A stretch of DNA of 64,000 nt from NCBI GenBank assembly GCA_029689965.1, contig CP121450.1, positions 2,232,001 to 2,296,000 of the forward strand, in the 5' to 3' direction. Within the stretch, counting starts at the first letter, position 1, and every line of letters starts with the position of its first letter. The notes beneath the pieces are model-generated. The model had not been told where the DNA came from. It made no database searches and was given only the letters and a program-made list of their open reading frames with translations. The translations under genes and the position numbers were made by a program. Source of the stretch: Curtobacterium flaccumfaciens (GTDB lineage: Bacteria; Actinomycetota; Actinomycetes; Actinomycetales; Microbacteriaceae). Below, one piece after another: positions 21,687 to 30,615 of this stretch.

Positions 21687-22600
21687 GTGACGTCGGACCT
21701 CCAGATCCCGGACGCCGTGAGCAACCTCACGCCGTTCCAGGCGCTCATGATCCCCGTTGCGCTCATCGGCGCGGTGTTCCTGTCGCTCGGCGCGCAGTTC
21801 CAGAGCCGCGGGGTGCAGCGGGTTGAGGCCCGTCTGGGGCGCCAGTCGAAGGGGCTCAGCGTCCGACACGTCGTCGGGCTGGTCTCGAGCGGGTACTGGG
21901 TGCTCGGCACGCTCATGCTCGGTGTCGCGGTGGTGCTGCAGCTGGTCAGCATCACGTTCGCGCCGCTCATCGTCGTGCAGCCGCTCGGTGCGGTCGCGCT
22001 CGTCATCACGACGTGGTTCTCGTCGCGGTCCACGGGCGTCCCGCTGGGGCGCCGCGCCCGCCGTGCGGTGTGGACGTGCATCGTCGGCGTCGCGATCTTC
22101 GTCGGCATCGCGGCGTTCGTCGGGCACGAGAGCGCCATCACCCGGCAGCAGTGGTCACGGTGCTCGTGATCCTGGCCGTCGTCCTGGCACTCGTGCTGGT
22201 GTCGTTCCGGTTCGTGGCGAAGCACCGCAACGCGCTGTACTACATCGTCGGCGCCGGGGTCCTCTACGGCTTCGTGGCGACGCTGGCGAAGGTGACCTTG
22301 AACCGGTTCGTCAACCACACGTTCGACTGGTTGACCGTGCTCGCGATCATCGGCGTGATCGTCGCGGCGTCCCTCGGCGGGTACTTCGTGCAGAACGCGT
22401 ACTCGAGCGGCTCGGCCGACCTCGTGATCGCTGGGCTGACGGTGATCGATCCGATCGTGGCGGTCGGCATCGGGGTGATCGTCCTCGAGGAGGCGGCCGG
22501 TGCGCCGTTCGTCGCGGTCGCCGGCTTCGTGGTGGCCGCCGCGATCGCCATCACGGGCGTGTTCCTCCTCGCCAAGCACCACCCGCAGTCGCGGGCCTGA
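21687..22600 (+). CDS. DMT-superfamily (NIPA/EamA-like) integral membrane protein, one frameshift
   Basis: About eight or nine hydrophobic segments. It starts MTSDLQIPDAVSNLTPFQALMIPVALIGAVFLSLGAQFQSRG, like actinobacterial NIPA-type DMT proteins, and ends in HHPQSRA. GTG start at 21687. The frame breaks at about 22151 (CAGCAGTGG for CAGCAGGTGG), after which VVTVLVILAVVLALVLVSF continues the membrane domain. About 305 residues restored. Substrate unknown; NIPA relatives are implicated in Mg2+ transport, but that is only a family hint. Confidence 0.8.
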
Positions 22601-22713
22601 AGCGTCACCCCTGGGTAGGGTCTCCTCAACCGCGAGGCGGACGCGCTGGTCCGGAGTGGTGCGGTAGCGTCGTCGAACGACCAGCAATCGCCCACGAGAG
22701 GACGACGCCAGCC

Positions 22714-23924
22714 GTGTCAGACGACGCCATCACCGCCACCGCCGAGCCGACGGGTGCGACCGGAGGCCGACGACCGCTGCGCGTCATGATCGCGGCGGAC
22801 ACGTTCCCGCCCGACGTCAACGGTGCCGCCACGTTCGCGGAACAGCTCGCCGTCGGACTCGCCGAGCGAGGGCACGAGGTCCACGTCGTGGCACCGGCCT
22901 CGAGCCGGCACTACGGCACGTTCGACGAGGAACACCGCGGCGTCACCCTCGTCGTGCACCGGCTGAAGTCCTACAAGTGGCCGTGGCACGCCTGGCTCCG
23001 TTTCGTGTGGCCGTGGAGCGTCCGGAAGTGGACGGCCCCGATCCTCGACGCCGTGCGGCCCGACGTCCTGCACATCCAGTCCCACGTCATCATCGGCCGC
23101 GGGATCGTGCACGAGGCGAACGCCCGCGGGATCCGCGTGGTCGCGACGAACCACTTCATGCCCGAGAACCTGCTCGAGTACGTGCCGTTCGGGCGCCGGA
23201 CGCTGCCCATCGCGCTCAAGATCGCGTGGAACGACGCCGCCAAGACCTACCGGCTCGCGGACACCATCACGACCCCGACGAACCTCGCGGCCGACTACCT
23301 GCGCAAGGCCATCGCCGGGCAGCGGGTGCTCGCGATCTCCTGCGGTCTCGACGCGTCCCGCTACGTCGCGCGCGAGGGCCGGCCGCCGACGAACGACATC
23401 GTGTTCGTCGGGCGGGTCGCGCCGGAGAAGCACCTCGACGTCCTGATCGGCGCGCTCCCGCACATCCCGGCCGAGCTCGCGGCGCACGTGACCATCGTCG
23501 GCGACGGCGAGATGATCCCGAAGCTGAAGGCACAGGCGAAGGAGCTCGGGCTCGAGGACCGCGTCCGCTTCCTGGGGTTCGTCTCCGACGAGGCCAAACG
23601 GCAGGCGCTCACGAACGCGACCGTGTTCGCGATGCCCTCCACCGCGGAACTGCAGAGCATCTCGTCGCTCGAGGGGATGGCCTCCGGCCTCCCCGTCGTG
23701 GCGGCGGACTCCATGGCGCTGCCGCACCTCATCGACGGCAACGGGTACCTGTTCACGCCGGGCGACGAGCGCGACCTCGCGGCCAAGCTCACGGCGGTGC
23801 TCACGGCCTCCGACGACGACTACGTGGCGATGCGCGAACGCAGTCTGGCCATGATCGAGGCACACGACATCAACCGCACGCTGTCGACGTTCGAGTCGCT
23901 GTATCGTGGCAGCCGGTGGCCTGA
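22714..23924 (+). CDS. Glycosyltransferase family 4 (PimB/MshA-like), end uncertain
   Basis: GT-B fold enzyme: N-terminal domain with RVMIAADTFPPDVNGAATFAEQLAVGLAERGHEVHVV, C-terminal donor domain with FVGRVAPEKHLDVLI, MPSTAELQSISSLEGMASGLPVV (E-x7-E region). GTG start at 22714. As written, the frame continues to 23976 into the tRNA-Met gene. One extra C at about 23912 would give the tail YRGSPVA and a stop at 23922-23924, clear of the tRNA, which I consider more likely. About 403 residues. The acceptor is unknown; relatives add mannose or GlcNAc to inositol lipids or related acceptors. Confidence 0.85.
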
Positions 23925-23937
23925 CGGTCTCCGGCGA

Positions 23938-24012
23938 GGGGCGGTAGCCAAGCTGGTCAAGGCAGTCGGCTCATAACCGAACGATTCGCGGGTTCGAGTC
24001 CCGCCCGCCCTA
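23938..24012 (+). tRNA. tRNA-Met (CAT)
   Basis: Acceptor GGGGCGG / CCGCCCT (G·U at the first pair; one extra G in the run may be an error, since AGGGCGG would pair perfectly), anticodon loop CTCATAA, T-arm GCGGGTTCGAGTCCCGC, discriminator A, CCA not encoded. It lacks initiator features, so it is elongator Met, or less likely the lysidine-modified tRNA-Ile2. Confidence 0.9.
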
Positions 24013-24013
24013 C

Positions 24014-25144
24014 GTGCACTTGCCAAGGAAGCGCGACGCGCCCCAGGAAGACCACAGCCCCACGCCGAACGTGACGTTCGAGGTGACCCGGGGCGGCACC
24101 GGCGTGCGCGTCAACGCCTTCCGGATCGGCTTCATGGGTGCGATCGGCGTGCTCGTCGCCCTCGTCGCGGGCTCGATCGTCCACCAGCTGTCGACGGTCC
24201 TCGTCTACATCGGCGTCGCCCTGTTCCTCGCGCTCGGCATCGACCCCTTGGTGTCGTTCCTCGAGCGGTTCATCCCGCGGTGGGGCGCCATCACGGTCGT
24301 GGTCGTCGGGGTCCTCACCGCCTTCGCCGGCGTCGTGTTCGCCGTCGTCCCGATCCTCGTGCAGCAGGCGACGAACCTCATCCAGAACTTCCCGGACATC
24401 GTGAAGGACATCTCCACGCAGGAGTGGGTGCAGAACCTCTCGAAGCAGTTCTCCGGGTCGTTCGACATCGACCACGCGCTGCAGTCGGTGCAGTCCTTCG
24501 TCGAGAACCCGGGCAACCTGCTGAGCCTCGGCGGTGGGATCCTGGCGGTGGGTAGCGGCATCCTGTCCGGACTGACGGGCGCCGTGATCGTCATCATCCT
24601 GATGCTGTACTTCCTCGCGTCGATGCGCGGCATGAAGTCGATGACGTACCGCTTCGTGCCGGCGTCGCGCCGGCAGAACTTCATCGACGTCAGCGAGCAG
24701 ATCACGCAGGCGGTCGGCCGCTACGTCGTCGGGCAGATCTCACAGGCGCTCATCAACGGCATCCTCAGCCTCGTGTTCCTGCTCATCATCGGTGCCCCGC
24801 TGCCGGTGCTCCTGGCCTCGTTCGCGTTCCTCGGCTCGCTCATCCCGCTCGTCGGCACGCTCGCCGCCGCGATCGTCATCTCGCTCCTCTGCCTGTTCGC
24901 ATCGCCGGCGACCGCCCTCGCCGCCGCGATCTACTACCTCGTGTACATGCAGGTCGAGGCGTACGTCATCTCGCCGCGCATCATGTCGCGTGCGGTCCAG
25001 GTGCCCGGGGCGCTCGTCGTCATCGCGGCCGTCGCGGGCGGCACGATCGGCGGTGTGCTCGGCGCACTGGTCGCCCTTCCCGTCGCGGCGTCGGTGATCA
25101 TCATCGTGCAGAAGGTCATCTACCCGCGACAAGAACAGTCGTGA
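24014..25144 (+). CDS. AI-2E family (YdiK/TqsA-like) transporter
   Basis: Integral membrane protein, 376 residues, frame intact. It opens with paired TMs (GFMGAIGVLVALVAGSIVHQL, VLVYIGVALFLALGIDPLVSFL), has a soluble segment (IVKDISTQEWVQNLSKQF), and a C-terminal half with RYVVGQISQALINGILSLV and QVEAYVISPRIMSRAVQVPGALVVIAAVAGG, the family's conserved end. The first GTG (24014) begins one base after the tRNA-Met 3' end; GTG at about 24072 (VTFEVTRGG) is an alternative. Substrate not established. The stop overlaps the next GTG. Confidence 0.88.
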   Translation: MHLPRKRDAPQEDHSPTPNVTFEVTRGGTGVRVNAFRIGFMGAIGVLVALVAGSIVHQLSTVLVYIGVALFLALGIDPLVSFLERFIPRWGAITVVVVGVLTAFAGVVFAVVPILVQQATNLIQNFPDIVKDISTQEWVQNLSKQFSGSFDIDHALQSVQSFVENPGNLLSLGGGILAVGSGILSGLTGAVIVIILMLYFLASMRGMKSMTYRFVPASRRQNFIDVSEQITQAVGRYVVGQISQALINGILSLVFLLIIGAPLPVLLASFAFLGSLIPLVGTLAAAIVISLLCLFASPATALAAAIYYLVYMQVEAYVISPRIMSRAVQVPGALVVIAAVAGGTIGGVLGALVALPVAASVIIIVQKVIYPRQEQS

Positions 25145-25940
25145 CCGCGTACCAGGACCACGTCGCCGGCCGTGATCGCTGGGCGAAGAGTCCCCGCGGG
25201 CCGCTCGCGCTCGTGAACGCGCAGCATGTGGACCACGCCCAGCCGGTGTGGCCGGTGCCGGGGAGTGGTCTCCGGCTCCGGGCGGCCTGTCGGTCACGGC
25301 GTCGGCGGCCGACGGCGTGGTCGTGGACGGGGTGCCGGTCGACGGTACGGTGCTCGTCGCTGGGAAGAGGCGGTCGTCGCGTCGACCGTGACCTTCCCGG
25401 ACGGGTACGCGGGCACGGTCTCCGGCGGCACGCTGCGCGTGTGGGACCCGGCCTCCGCGGCCACCGCACGGTTCGCGCGCATTGCCCGGTTCGAGCGTTC
25501 CGACGAGTGGGTCGCGTCCGGCAGGTACACGCCGATCGACGGCCTGGAGGAGCGTGGGAGCGTCGTCGACGCCGCCGGCGATCCGCTCGCGGTCGCCGGG
25601 CACATCGAGACGGCCTTCGGCAGCACGACCGTCCGGCTCGTGGCGGTCCGGTCGGCACCGTTCCAGGGGTCGGCGCGGCTGCAGCTCGTCGTCCAGGACG
25701 CCACGAGCGCGCTGCTCGAGGACGACCCGGCAGCACGTACTCGATGGGGCGCTTCCTGTACCTCGACGACCCCGGTACCGCCGTCGACGTCGAGCTCGAC
25801 TGGAACCTGCTCGTCCTGCCGCCGTGCGCGTTCTCGTACCAGTTCGCGTGCCCGATCCCACCGGAGGAGAACCGGATCCCGGCGCCGATCACCGCGGGGA
25901 GCGCCATCCGCTCGACACCGACGAACACGTCTTCCACTGA
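25141..25940 (+). CDS. DUF1684 family protein, copy 1, four frameshifts
   Basis: Restored protein (about 267 residues) begins MTAYQDHVAGRDRWAKSPRGPLAL and ends FACPIPPEENRIPAPITAGERHPLDTDEHVFH; the NLLVLPPCAFSYQFACPIPPEENRI core is the DUF1684 hallmark. Breaks at about 25260, 25373, 25729 and 25897 are each one G short (GGGGAG twice, GGGAAG, CCGGCAGC), which makes it the clearest demonstration of the error mode. GTGA overlap with the AI-2E gene. Function unknown. A second intact DUF1684 gene lies at 52588. Confidence 0.85.
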
Positions 25941-25956
25941 CTCCCGCCGCGGTGTC

Positions 25957-25985
25957 TGGTGTTCCCGGCGCGCAGGCTGCATAAT
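25957..25985 (+). promoter_or_regulatory. Candidate promoter for the DUF3145 gene
   Basis: CATAAT (25980-25985) is a good -10 in a GC-rich background; TGGTGT (25957-25962) at 17 bases is a weak -35. It lies about 100 bases before the DUF3145 GTG. Confidence 0.45.
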
Positions 25986-26087
25986 GGGCGTGTCCGCAAG
26001 GACATCACAATCGGATATCGATGGTTCCGAACGAACCTCCGTGGTCCAGGTCGATGGGGAAGTCGCACCTGACGAATCGGAGGAATC

Positions 26088-26588
26088 GTGAACGGAACGA
26101 CCACCGGGGTGCTCTACGTGCACTCCGCACCACGCGCGCTCTGCCCGCACGTCGAATGGGCGGCAGGTCGCGCCATGAGTCGTGCCGTGAACTTCTCGTG
26201 GCTCGACCAGCCGGCGCAGGACGGAGCTCGTCGTACCGAGTTCACCTGGACCGGCAGCGTCGGCACCGGCGCGGCGATCGCGTCTGCCCTGCGCGGCTGG
26301 GAGCACCTCCGCTACGAGGTGACCGAGGAGCCCACCTCGGAGTCGGACGGCGGCCGCTGGATGCACACGCCGGACCTCGGTGTGTTCTACGCGCAGACGG
26401 ACGTCACCGGCAACATGGTCGTCCCCGAGGACCGCGTCCGCTACGCCATGGAGGTCGCCGGCAGCAACGCACTCGAACTCCACCGCGAGCTCCGGCTGGC
26501 GCTCGGTCAGGCCTGGGACGACGAACTCGAACCGTTCCGGCACGCCGCCGAGGGCAACCCCGTCGTCTGGCTCCACCGCGTCGGCTGA
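26088..26588 (+). CDS. DUF3145 family protein
   Basis: Conserved actinobacterial protein of unknown function, 166 residues, frame intact. It begins MNGTTTGVLYVHSAPRALCPHVEWAAG and has the typical DLGVFYAQTDVTGNMVVPEDRVR segment. The GTG start follows a strong GGAGGA ribosome site (GGAGGAATC-GTG). It has its own candidate promoter and a strong terminator, so is probably monocistronic. Confidence 0.93.
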   Translation: MNGTTTGVLYVHSAPRALCPHVEWAAGRAMSRAVNFSWLDQPAQDGARRTEFTWTGSVGTGAAIASALRGWEHLRYEVTEEPTSESDGGRWMHTPDLGVFYAQTDVTGNMVVPEDRVRYAMEVAGSNALELHRELRLALGQAWDDELEPFRHAAEGNPVVWLHRVG

Positions 26589-26611
26589 CCCCGCGCCGAT
26601 CCCTCCGTCAC

Positions 26612-26643
26612 GAACGCCGCCCGGCTCCCGCCGGGCGGCGTTC
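26612..26643 (+). terminator. Terminator of the DUF3145 gene
   Basis: Perfect 14-base arms GAACGCCGCCCGGC / GCCGGGCGGCGTTC with a 4-base loop, 24 bases after the stop; only two T residues follow. Confidence 0.75.
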
Positions 26644-26647
26644 CTGC

Positions 26648-26770
26648 GTCCGAGAATCGGTTGTGCCGTCCCCGAGACTCGGTTGCGCGGCCCCGAGACT
26701 CGTGCTCAGCGACACTTCTCGCGGCCGGGAGCCCGAGATCTGTCGCCCAGCCCGAGACTCGGGTTGCCGG
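26648..26770. repeat. Dispersed repeat family B, copy 2
   Basis: Three CCGAGACTCG-like units, then CAGCGACACTTCTCGCGG, CGAGATCTGTCGCCCAG and CCCGAGACTCGGG, in the same order as the copy at 20228. Confidence 0.7.
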
Positions 26771-26791
26771 GGTCGGCCACCGGAACGACCA

Positions 26792-26821
26792 AGGCCCGCC
26801 CCGACGACGCGGGGCGGGCCT
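26792..26821 (-). terminator. Terminator of the fab operon
   Basis: Arms AGGCCCGCCCC (26792-26802) and GGGGCGGGCCT (26811-26821) around 8 bases, 21 bases beyond the fabF stop; a family A half-arm (CCTCCAGGCC) abuts it. Confidence 0.65.
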
Positions 26822-26842
26822 CCAGGCCGAGGGTGGACCGGA

Positions 26843-28086
26843 TCAGGCGGTGCGGAACGCGACGACCGCGTTGTGCCCGCCGAAGCCGAACGAGTTGCTC
26901 ACCGCGAGCAGGTCGCCCGACGGCAGCTCGCGCGGAGCGGTCGCGACGTCCATGACGATCTCCGGGTCCTGCTCGGTGAGGTTGATCGTCGGCGGAGCGA
27001 CGCGGTCGTGCAGCGCCAGCACCGTGAAGGCCGCCTCGATCGCACCGGCGCCGCCGAGCAGGTGCCCGGTCGACGCCTTGGTCGCCGACACCACGATCCG
27101 GTCGAGGTGGTCGCCGAAGACCCGACGCATCGCGTGGTACTCCGCGATGTCGCCCACCGGGGTCGAGGTCGCGTGCGCGTTGACGTGCACGACGTCCTCG
27201 CGCGAGGCGCCGGCGTGCTCGAGGGCCTGCAGGACCGCACGGGCGGCAGCGCTGCCCTCGGGGTCCGGCGCGGTGATGTGGAAGGCGTCCGAGGTGATGC
27301 CGGCACCGGCGACCTCGGCGTAGATCTTCGCGCCGCGGGCCTCGGCGTGCTCCTTGGTCTCGAGGATGAGCGCCGCGGCGCCGTCGCCGAGCACGAAGCC
27401 GTCGCGCGTGACGTCGTACGGGCGCGACGCGGTCTCGGGGAGTCGTTGCGGCGGGACAGCGCCTGCATCGCCGCGAACGCCGCGAGGGGCAGCGGGTGCA
27501 GGGCGGCCTCGGCGCCACCGGTGATGACGATGTCGGCGTCGCCGCTCGCGACGTGCCGGTACGCCTCGGCGAGGGACTCGGTCGAGGACGCGCACGCCGA
27601 CAGGTAGGTGCGGGCGCCACCGCGGGCGCCGAACTCCATCTCGATGGCGGCGGCCGGGCCGTTCGCCATGAGCATCGGCACCGTCATCGGCATGACGCGG
27701 CGCGGGCCCTTCTCGCGGAGGGTGTCCCAGGCGTCGAGCAGCGTGTTGACGCCGCCGATGCCGGTCGCCCAGTCGACGATGAGGCGCTCCGGGACGACGG
27801 ATTCGGCGTCGATGCCGGCGTCGGCCCAGGCCTCGCGCGCGGCGACGAGCGACAGCTGCGACGACGGGTCGAGGCGCTTCGTCTCCGGGCGGGTGAGCTG
27901 GTCGGTGAGGAACCGGCGCGCCTGGCCGGCGAACTCGACGGGGAGTTCGAGCTCGGCGTAGCGCGGGTCCTCGATGCGGGTGATGCCGGACTTGCCGGCG
28001 AGCAGCGCCTCCCACGTCTCCGGGGCGGTCGCGGCGAGGGGCGTGATGGCACCGATCCCGGTGACGACGACGGTCTTGTTGGTCAT
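26843..28086 (-). CDS. fabF: Beta-ketoacyl-ACP synthase II, one frameshift
   Basis: Condensing enzyme for fatty-acid chain elongation, about 414 residues. The Cys-His-His triad is visible: Cys in YLSACASSTESLAEAY, His in NAHATSTPVGDIAEY, His in KASTGHLLGGAGA. The frame breaks at about 27438, where the plus strand has CGGGGAG; CGGGGGAG restores RRNDSPETASRPYD. Last gene of the fasR-fabD-fabH-acpP-fabF cluster, minus strand. Confidence 0.95.
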
Positions 28087-28177
28087 GGAACGACGTGCTC
28101 TTTCGTGTGGATGGAACGAGATGAGCGCCGCGGCCCGCGGCTGGTCCGCCGGGGCCGCGGCGCTCAGGAAGCTCGCG

Positions 28178-28426
28178 TCAGGCCTGCGCCTTGACGATGT
28201 AGTCGACGGCGTCGCCCACGGTCTTGAGGTTCTTGACCTCTTCGTCCGGATCTTCACGTCGAACTTCTCCTCGGCGTTCACGACGATGGTCATCATCGAG
28301 ATCGAGTCGATGTCGAGGTCGTCGGTGAACGACTTGTCGGCGGCGACGGTGTCGGTCGCGATGCCGGTCTCGTCGTTGATCAGCTTCGGCCAGGCCGGCG
28401 AGGACTTCTTCGTTGGACAGGGCCAT
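28178..28426 (-). CDS. acpP: Acyl carrier protein of fatty-acid synthesis, two frameshifts
   Basis: Carries growing acyl chains on 4'-phosphopantetheine. Restored sequence is about 82 residues, starting MALSNEEVLAGLAELINDETG; the attachment Ser is in DLDIDSISMMTIVVNAEE; the end is NLKTVGDAVDYIVKAQA. Breaks: at about 28384 an extra A (GAAGCTG where GAGCTG gives Glu-Leu), and at about 28249 a missing base (ATCCGG for ATCCCGG). An essential 249-base gene with two lesions is strong evidence for sequence error. Confidence 0.93.
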   Translation of the reverse strand: MALSNEEVLAGLAEADQRRDRHRDRHRRRRQVVHRRPRHRLDLDDDHRRERRGEVRREDPDEEVKNLKTVGDAVDYIVKAQA

Positions 28427-28522
28427 GGGGATTCTCCTTGAGGGGGTGTCGTTTGACCGTGGACCAGCCTAGGGCACGAGCGGTGCGCGCGCCCGGAGGC
28501 GGGCCGGGCCGGATGCTGCGGG

Positions 28523-29577
28523 CTAGGGGAGGACGACCACCTGCGCGCCGAACACGAGTCCGGCGCCGAACCCGATCTGCAGGGCGAGGCCGCCCGACAG
28601 GTCCGGGTGCTCGTCGAGCAGGCGGTGCGTGGCGAGCGGGATGCTCGCGGCGGAGGTGTTGCCGGTGGTCGTGATGTCGCGGGCGATCACCACGGAGTCG
28701 GGCAGGCCGAGCTGCTTCGCGAACTCGTCGATGATGCGGATGTTCGCCTGGTGCGGGACGAACGCCGCGAGGTCCGACGGCTCGACACCGGCCGTGGCCA
28801 GTGCTTCACGCGCGACCTTGACCATCTCCCAGACGGCCCAGCGGAACACGGTCTGACCGGCCTGCCGTATCGTCGGCCGCGCGGCCCCCGCTTCCCACTC
28901 CTTGTAGGTCGAGGTCATGCCGATGGCGTCCCACTTCGACCCGTCCGATCCCCAGATCGTCGGGGCGATGCCGGGGAAGTCGCTCGGTCCGACGATCGCA
29001 GCACCCGCGCCGTCGCCGAGCAGGAACGAGATGGAGCGGTCGGTCGGGTCGACGATGTCGCTCAGCTTCTCGGCGCCGACGACCAGCACGTGGTCGGCGA
29101 CGCCGGACTTGACGAAGGAGTCCGCCTGGGCGATGCCGTACGCGTAGCCGGCGCACGCGGCGCTGATGTCGTACGCCGCTGCGGGGGCTGCACCGATCCG
29201 CTCGGCGAGCAGCGACGCCATCGACGGCGTCGCCACGGTGTGCGTGACGGTGCTGACGAGGACGACACCGATCTGCGACGGCTCGATGCCGGCCTTCGCG
29301 ATCGCGTCGAGCGCGGCGGCCTCGGCGAGGTCGACGGCCTCGACGTCCTTCCCGGCGCGCATCCGGCGATGATCCCGGTGCGCTGGCGGATCCACTCGTC
29401 GGAGGAGTCGATCGGACCGACGAGGTCGTCGTTCGGCACGGCGTTCTCGCCGCGCGCAGCACCGAACGCGAGGATGCGGGTGAACTCGTGGCCGCGTCGC
29501 TGCTGCAGCTGCGGACGCGTCGCCGGGGCGGCCTGGAGGCCCGTGGGGGCGTCCGTCGTGTCGGTCACGTCGGTCAT
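28523..29577 (-). CDS. fabH: Beta-ketoacyl-ACP synthase III, one frameshift
   Basis: Initiates fatty-acid synthesis from acyl-CoA and malonyl-ACP. Catalytic Cys in DISAACAGYAYGIAQ, His in FVPHQANIRIIDEF, Asn in TGNTSAASIPLA. The ATG at 29577 overlaps the fabD stop. The frame breaks at about 29361 (GGATGCGC; GGAATGCGC restores IIAGMRAGKDVEAVDL). The first 22 residues (including PTGLQAAPATRP) are unusual for FabH, and the GCCTGGAGGCCC under them is a family A arm, so the extension may be repeat-derived. About 352 residues. Confidence 0.94.
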
Positions 29578-30537
29578 GCGGTGGCGTCTGCTTCCTGGGT
29601 GCTGTCGTCGTCCTCGGGTGCGGTCGCGCTCTGCAGCAGGTCGATCGCGGCCGGCAGGTCGTCGGGGTCTTGATCGCGACGGTGGGCGTCCCACGCAGAC
29701 CGCGCTTCGCCAGACCGACGAGGGCACCGGCCGGGCGAGCTCGACGATGCCGGTCACTCCGGCGCCCGCGAACGACTCCATGACGGCGTCCCAGTGCACC
29801 GGGTTCGCGATCTGCCGCACCATGAGGTCCACGAAGCGGCGGCCGTCGTCGACGCGGGAGCCGTCGGCGTTCGTCCAGATCGGGAGTGTGGGGTCCTGTA
29901 CCGTCGCAGCGGCGGCCACGGGGGCGAGGCGCTCGACCGCGGGTGCCATGTACCGGGTGTGGAACGCCCCGGCGACGGCGAGCGGGACGACACGGGCCTT
30001 CGCCGGCGGTTCGGCCGCGAGGGCGGCGATCGCGTCGGACGAGCCGGCGACGACGGTCTGGCCGCCGCCGTTGTGGTTCGCGGGGACGAGCCCGTGGGTG
30101 TCGAGCGCGGCGGCGACCGCGTCGGGGTCGCCTCCGAGGACGGCGGCCATCGAGGTGGGCTCGAGTGCGGCGGCGTCCGCCATCGCCCGGCCGCGCTCCG
30201 CCACCAGGGCGAGGGCGTCCGTCGGCTCGAGGATCCCGGCGACCGCGGCGGCGGTGAACTCCCCGACCGAGTGCCCGGCGACACCGCCGGCGAGCGCGCG
30301 ACGCCCGTCGGCGAGCAGCGCGCCGGCGGTCACGAGCCCGGCGGCCACGATGAGGGGCTGAGCCAGCGCCGTGTCCTTGATGGTGTCGGCGTCGGACTCG
30401 GTCCCGTGGGCGATCAGGTCGACGCCGATGGCCTCGGACCACGCTCCGACACGGTCACGGACGGACGGCTCCTCGAGCCAGGGGGCGAGGAAGCCGGGGG
30501 TCTGGGAGCCCTGTCCGGGCGCGACGACGACGATCAC
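29574..30537 (-). CDS. fabD: Malonyl-CoA:ACP transacylase, two frameshifts
   Basis: Loads malonate on ACP. VIVVVAPGQGSQTPGFLAPWL at the N-terminus, nucleophile Ser in GHSVGEFTAA, His in AVAGAFHTRYMAPA. The GTG at 30537 follows GGGAGGATTGTCCG. Near the 3' end the frame breaks at about 29733 and 29665 (each one C short on the coding strand), restoring VELAPAGALVGLAKRGLRGTP and KTPDDLPAAIDLLQS; the stop overlaps the fabH ATG. About 322 residues. Confidence 0.93.
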
Positions 30538-30571
30538 CGGACAATCCTCCCGGCAGGGCCGCGTCCTGCCC

Positions 30572-30588
30572 GTGTGGGCATCCCACAC
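30572..30588. promoter_or_regulatory. Perfect palindrome in the fasR–fabD gap: candidate operator
   Basis: GTGTGGG-CAT-CCCACAC, 7-base arms and 3-base centre, centred 43 bases upstream of the fabD start in the only non-coding DNA (78 bases) between regulator and operon. It may be a FasR site or a fabD operator. Confidence 0.5.
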
Positions 30589-30615
30589 GAATCGCGAGGG
30601 AACATTGTGGAGTTC

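Noticed and set aside
23925-23976. Glycosyltransferase C-terminus overlapping tRNA-Met
   Set aside because: One restored C gives a stop at 23922-23924; overlap of a CDS with a tRNA body on the same strand is unlikely.
20093-24012. Integrated element between tRNA-Asn and tRNA-Met
   Set aside because: No integrase, no duplicated tRNA 3' end as an attachment site, and the genes between are ordinary (def, glycosyltransferase).
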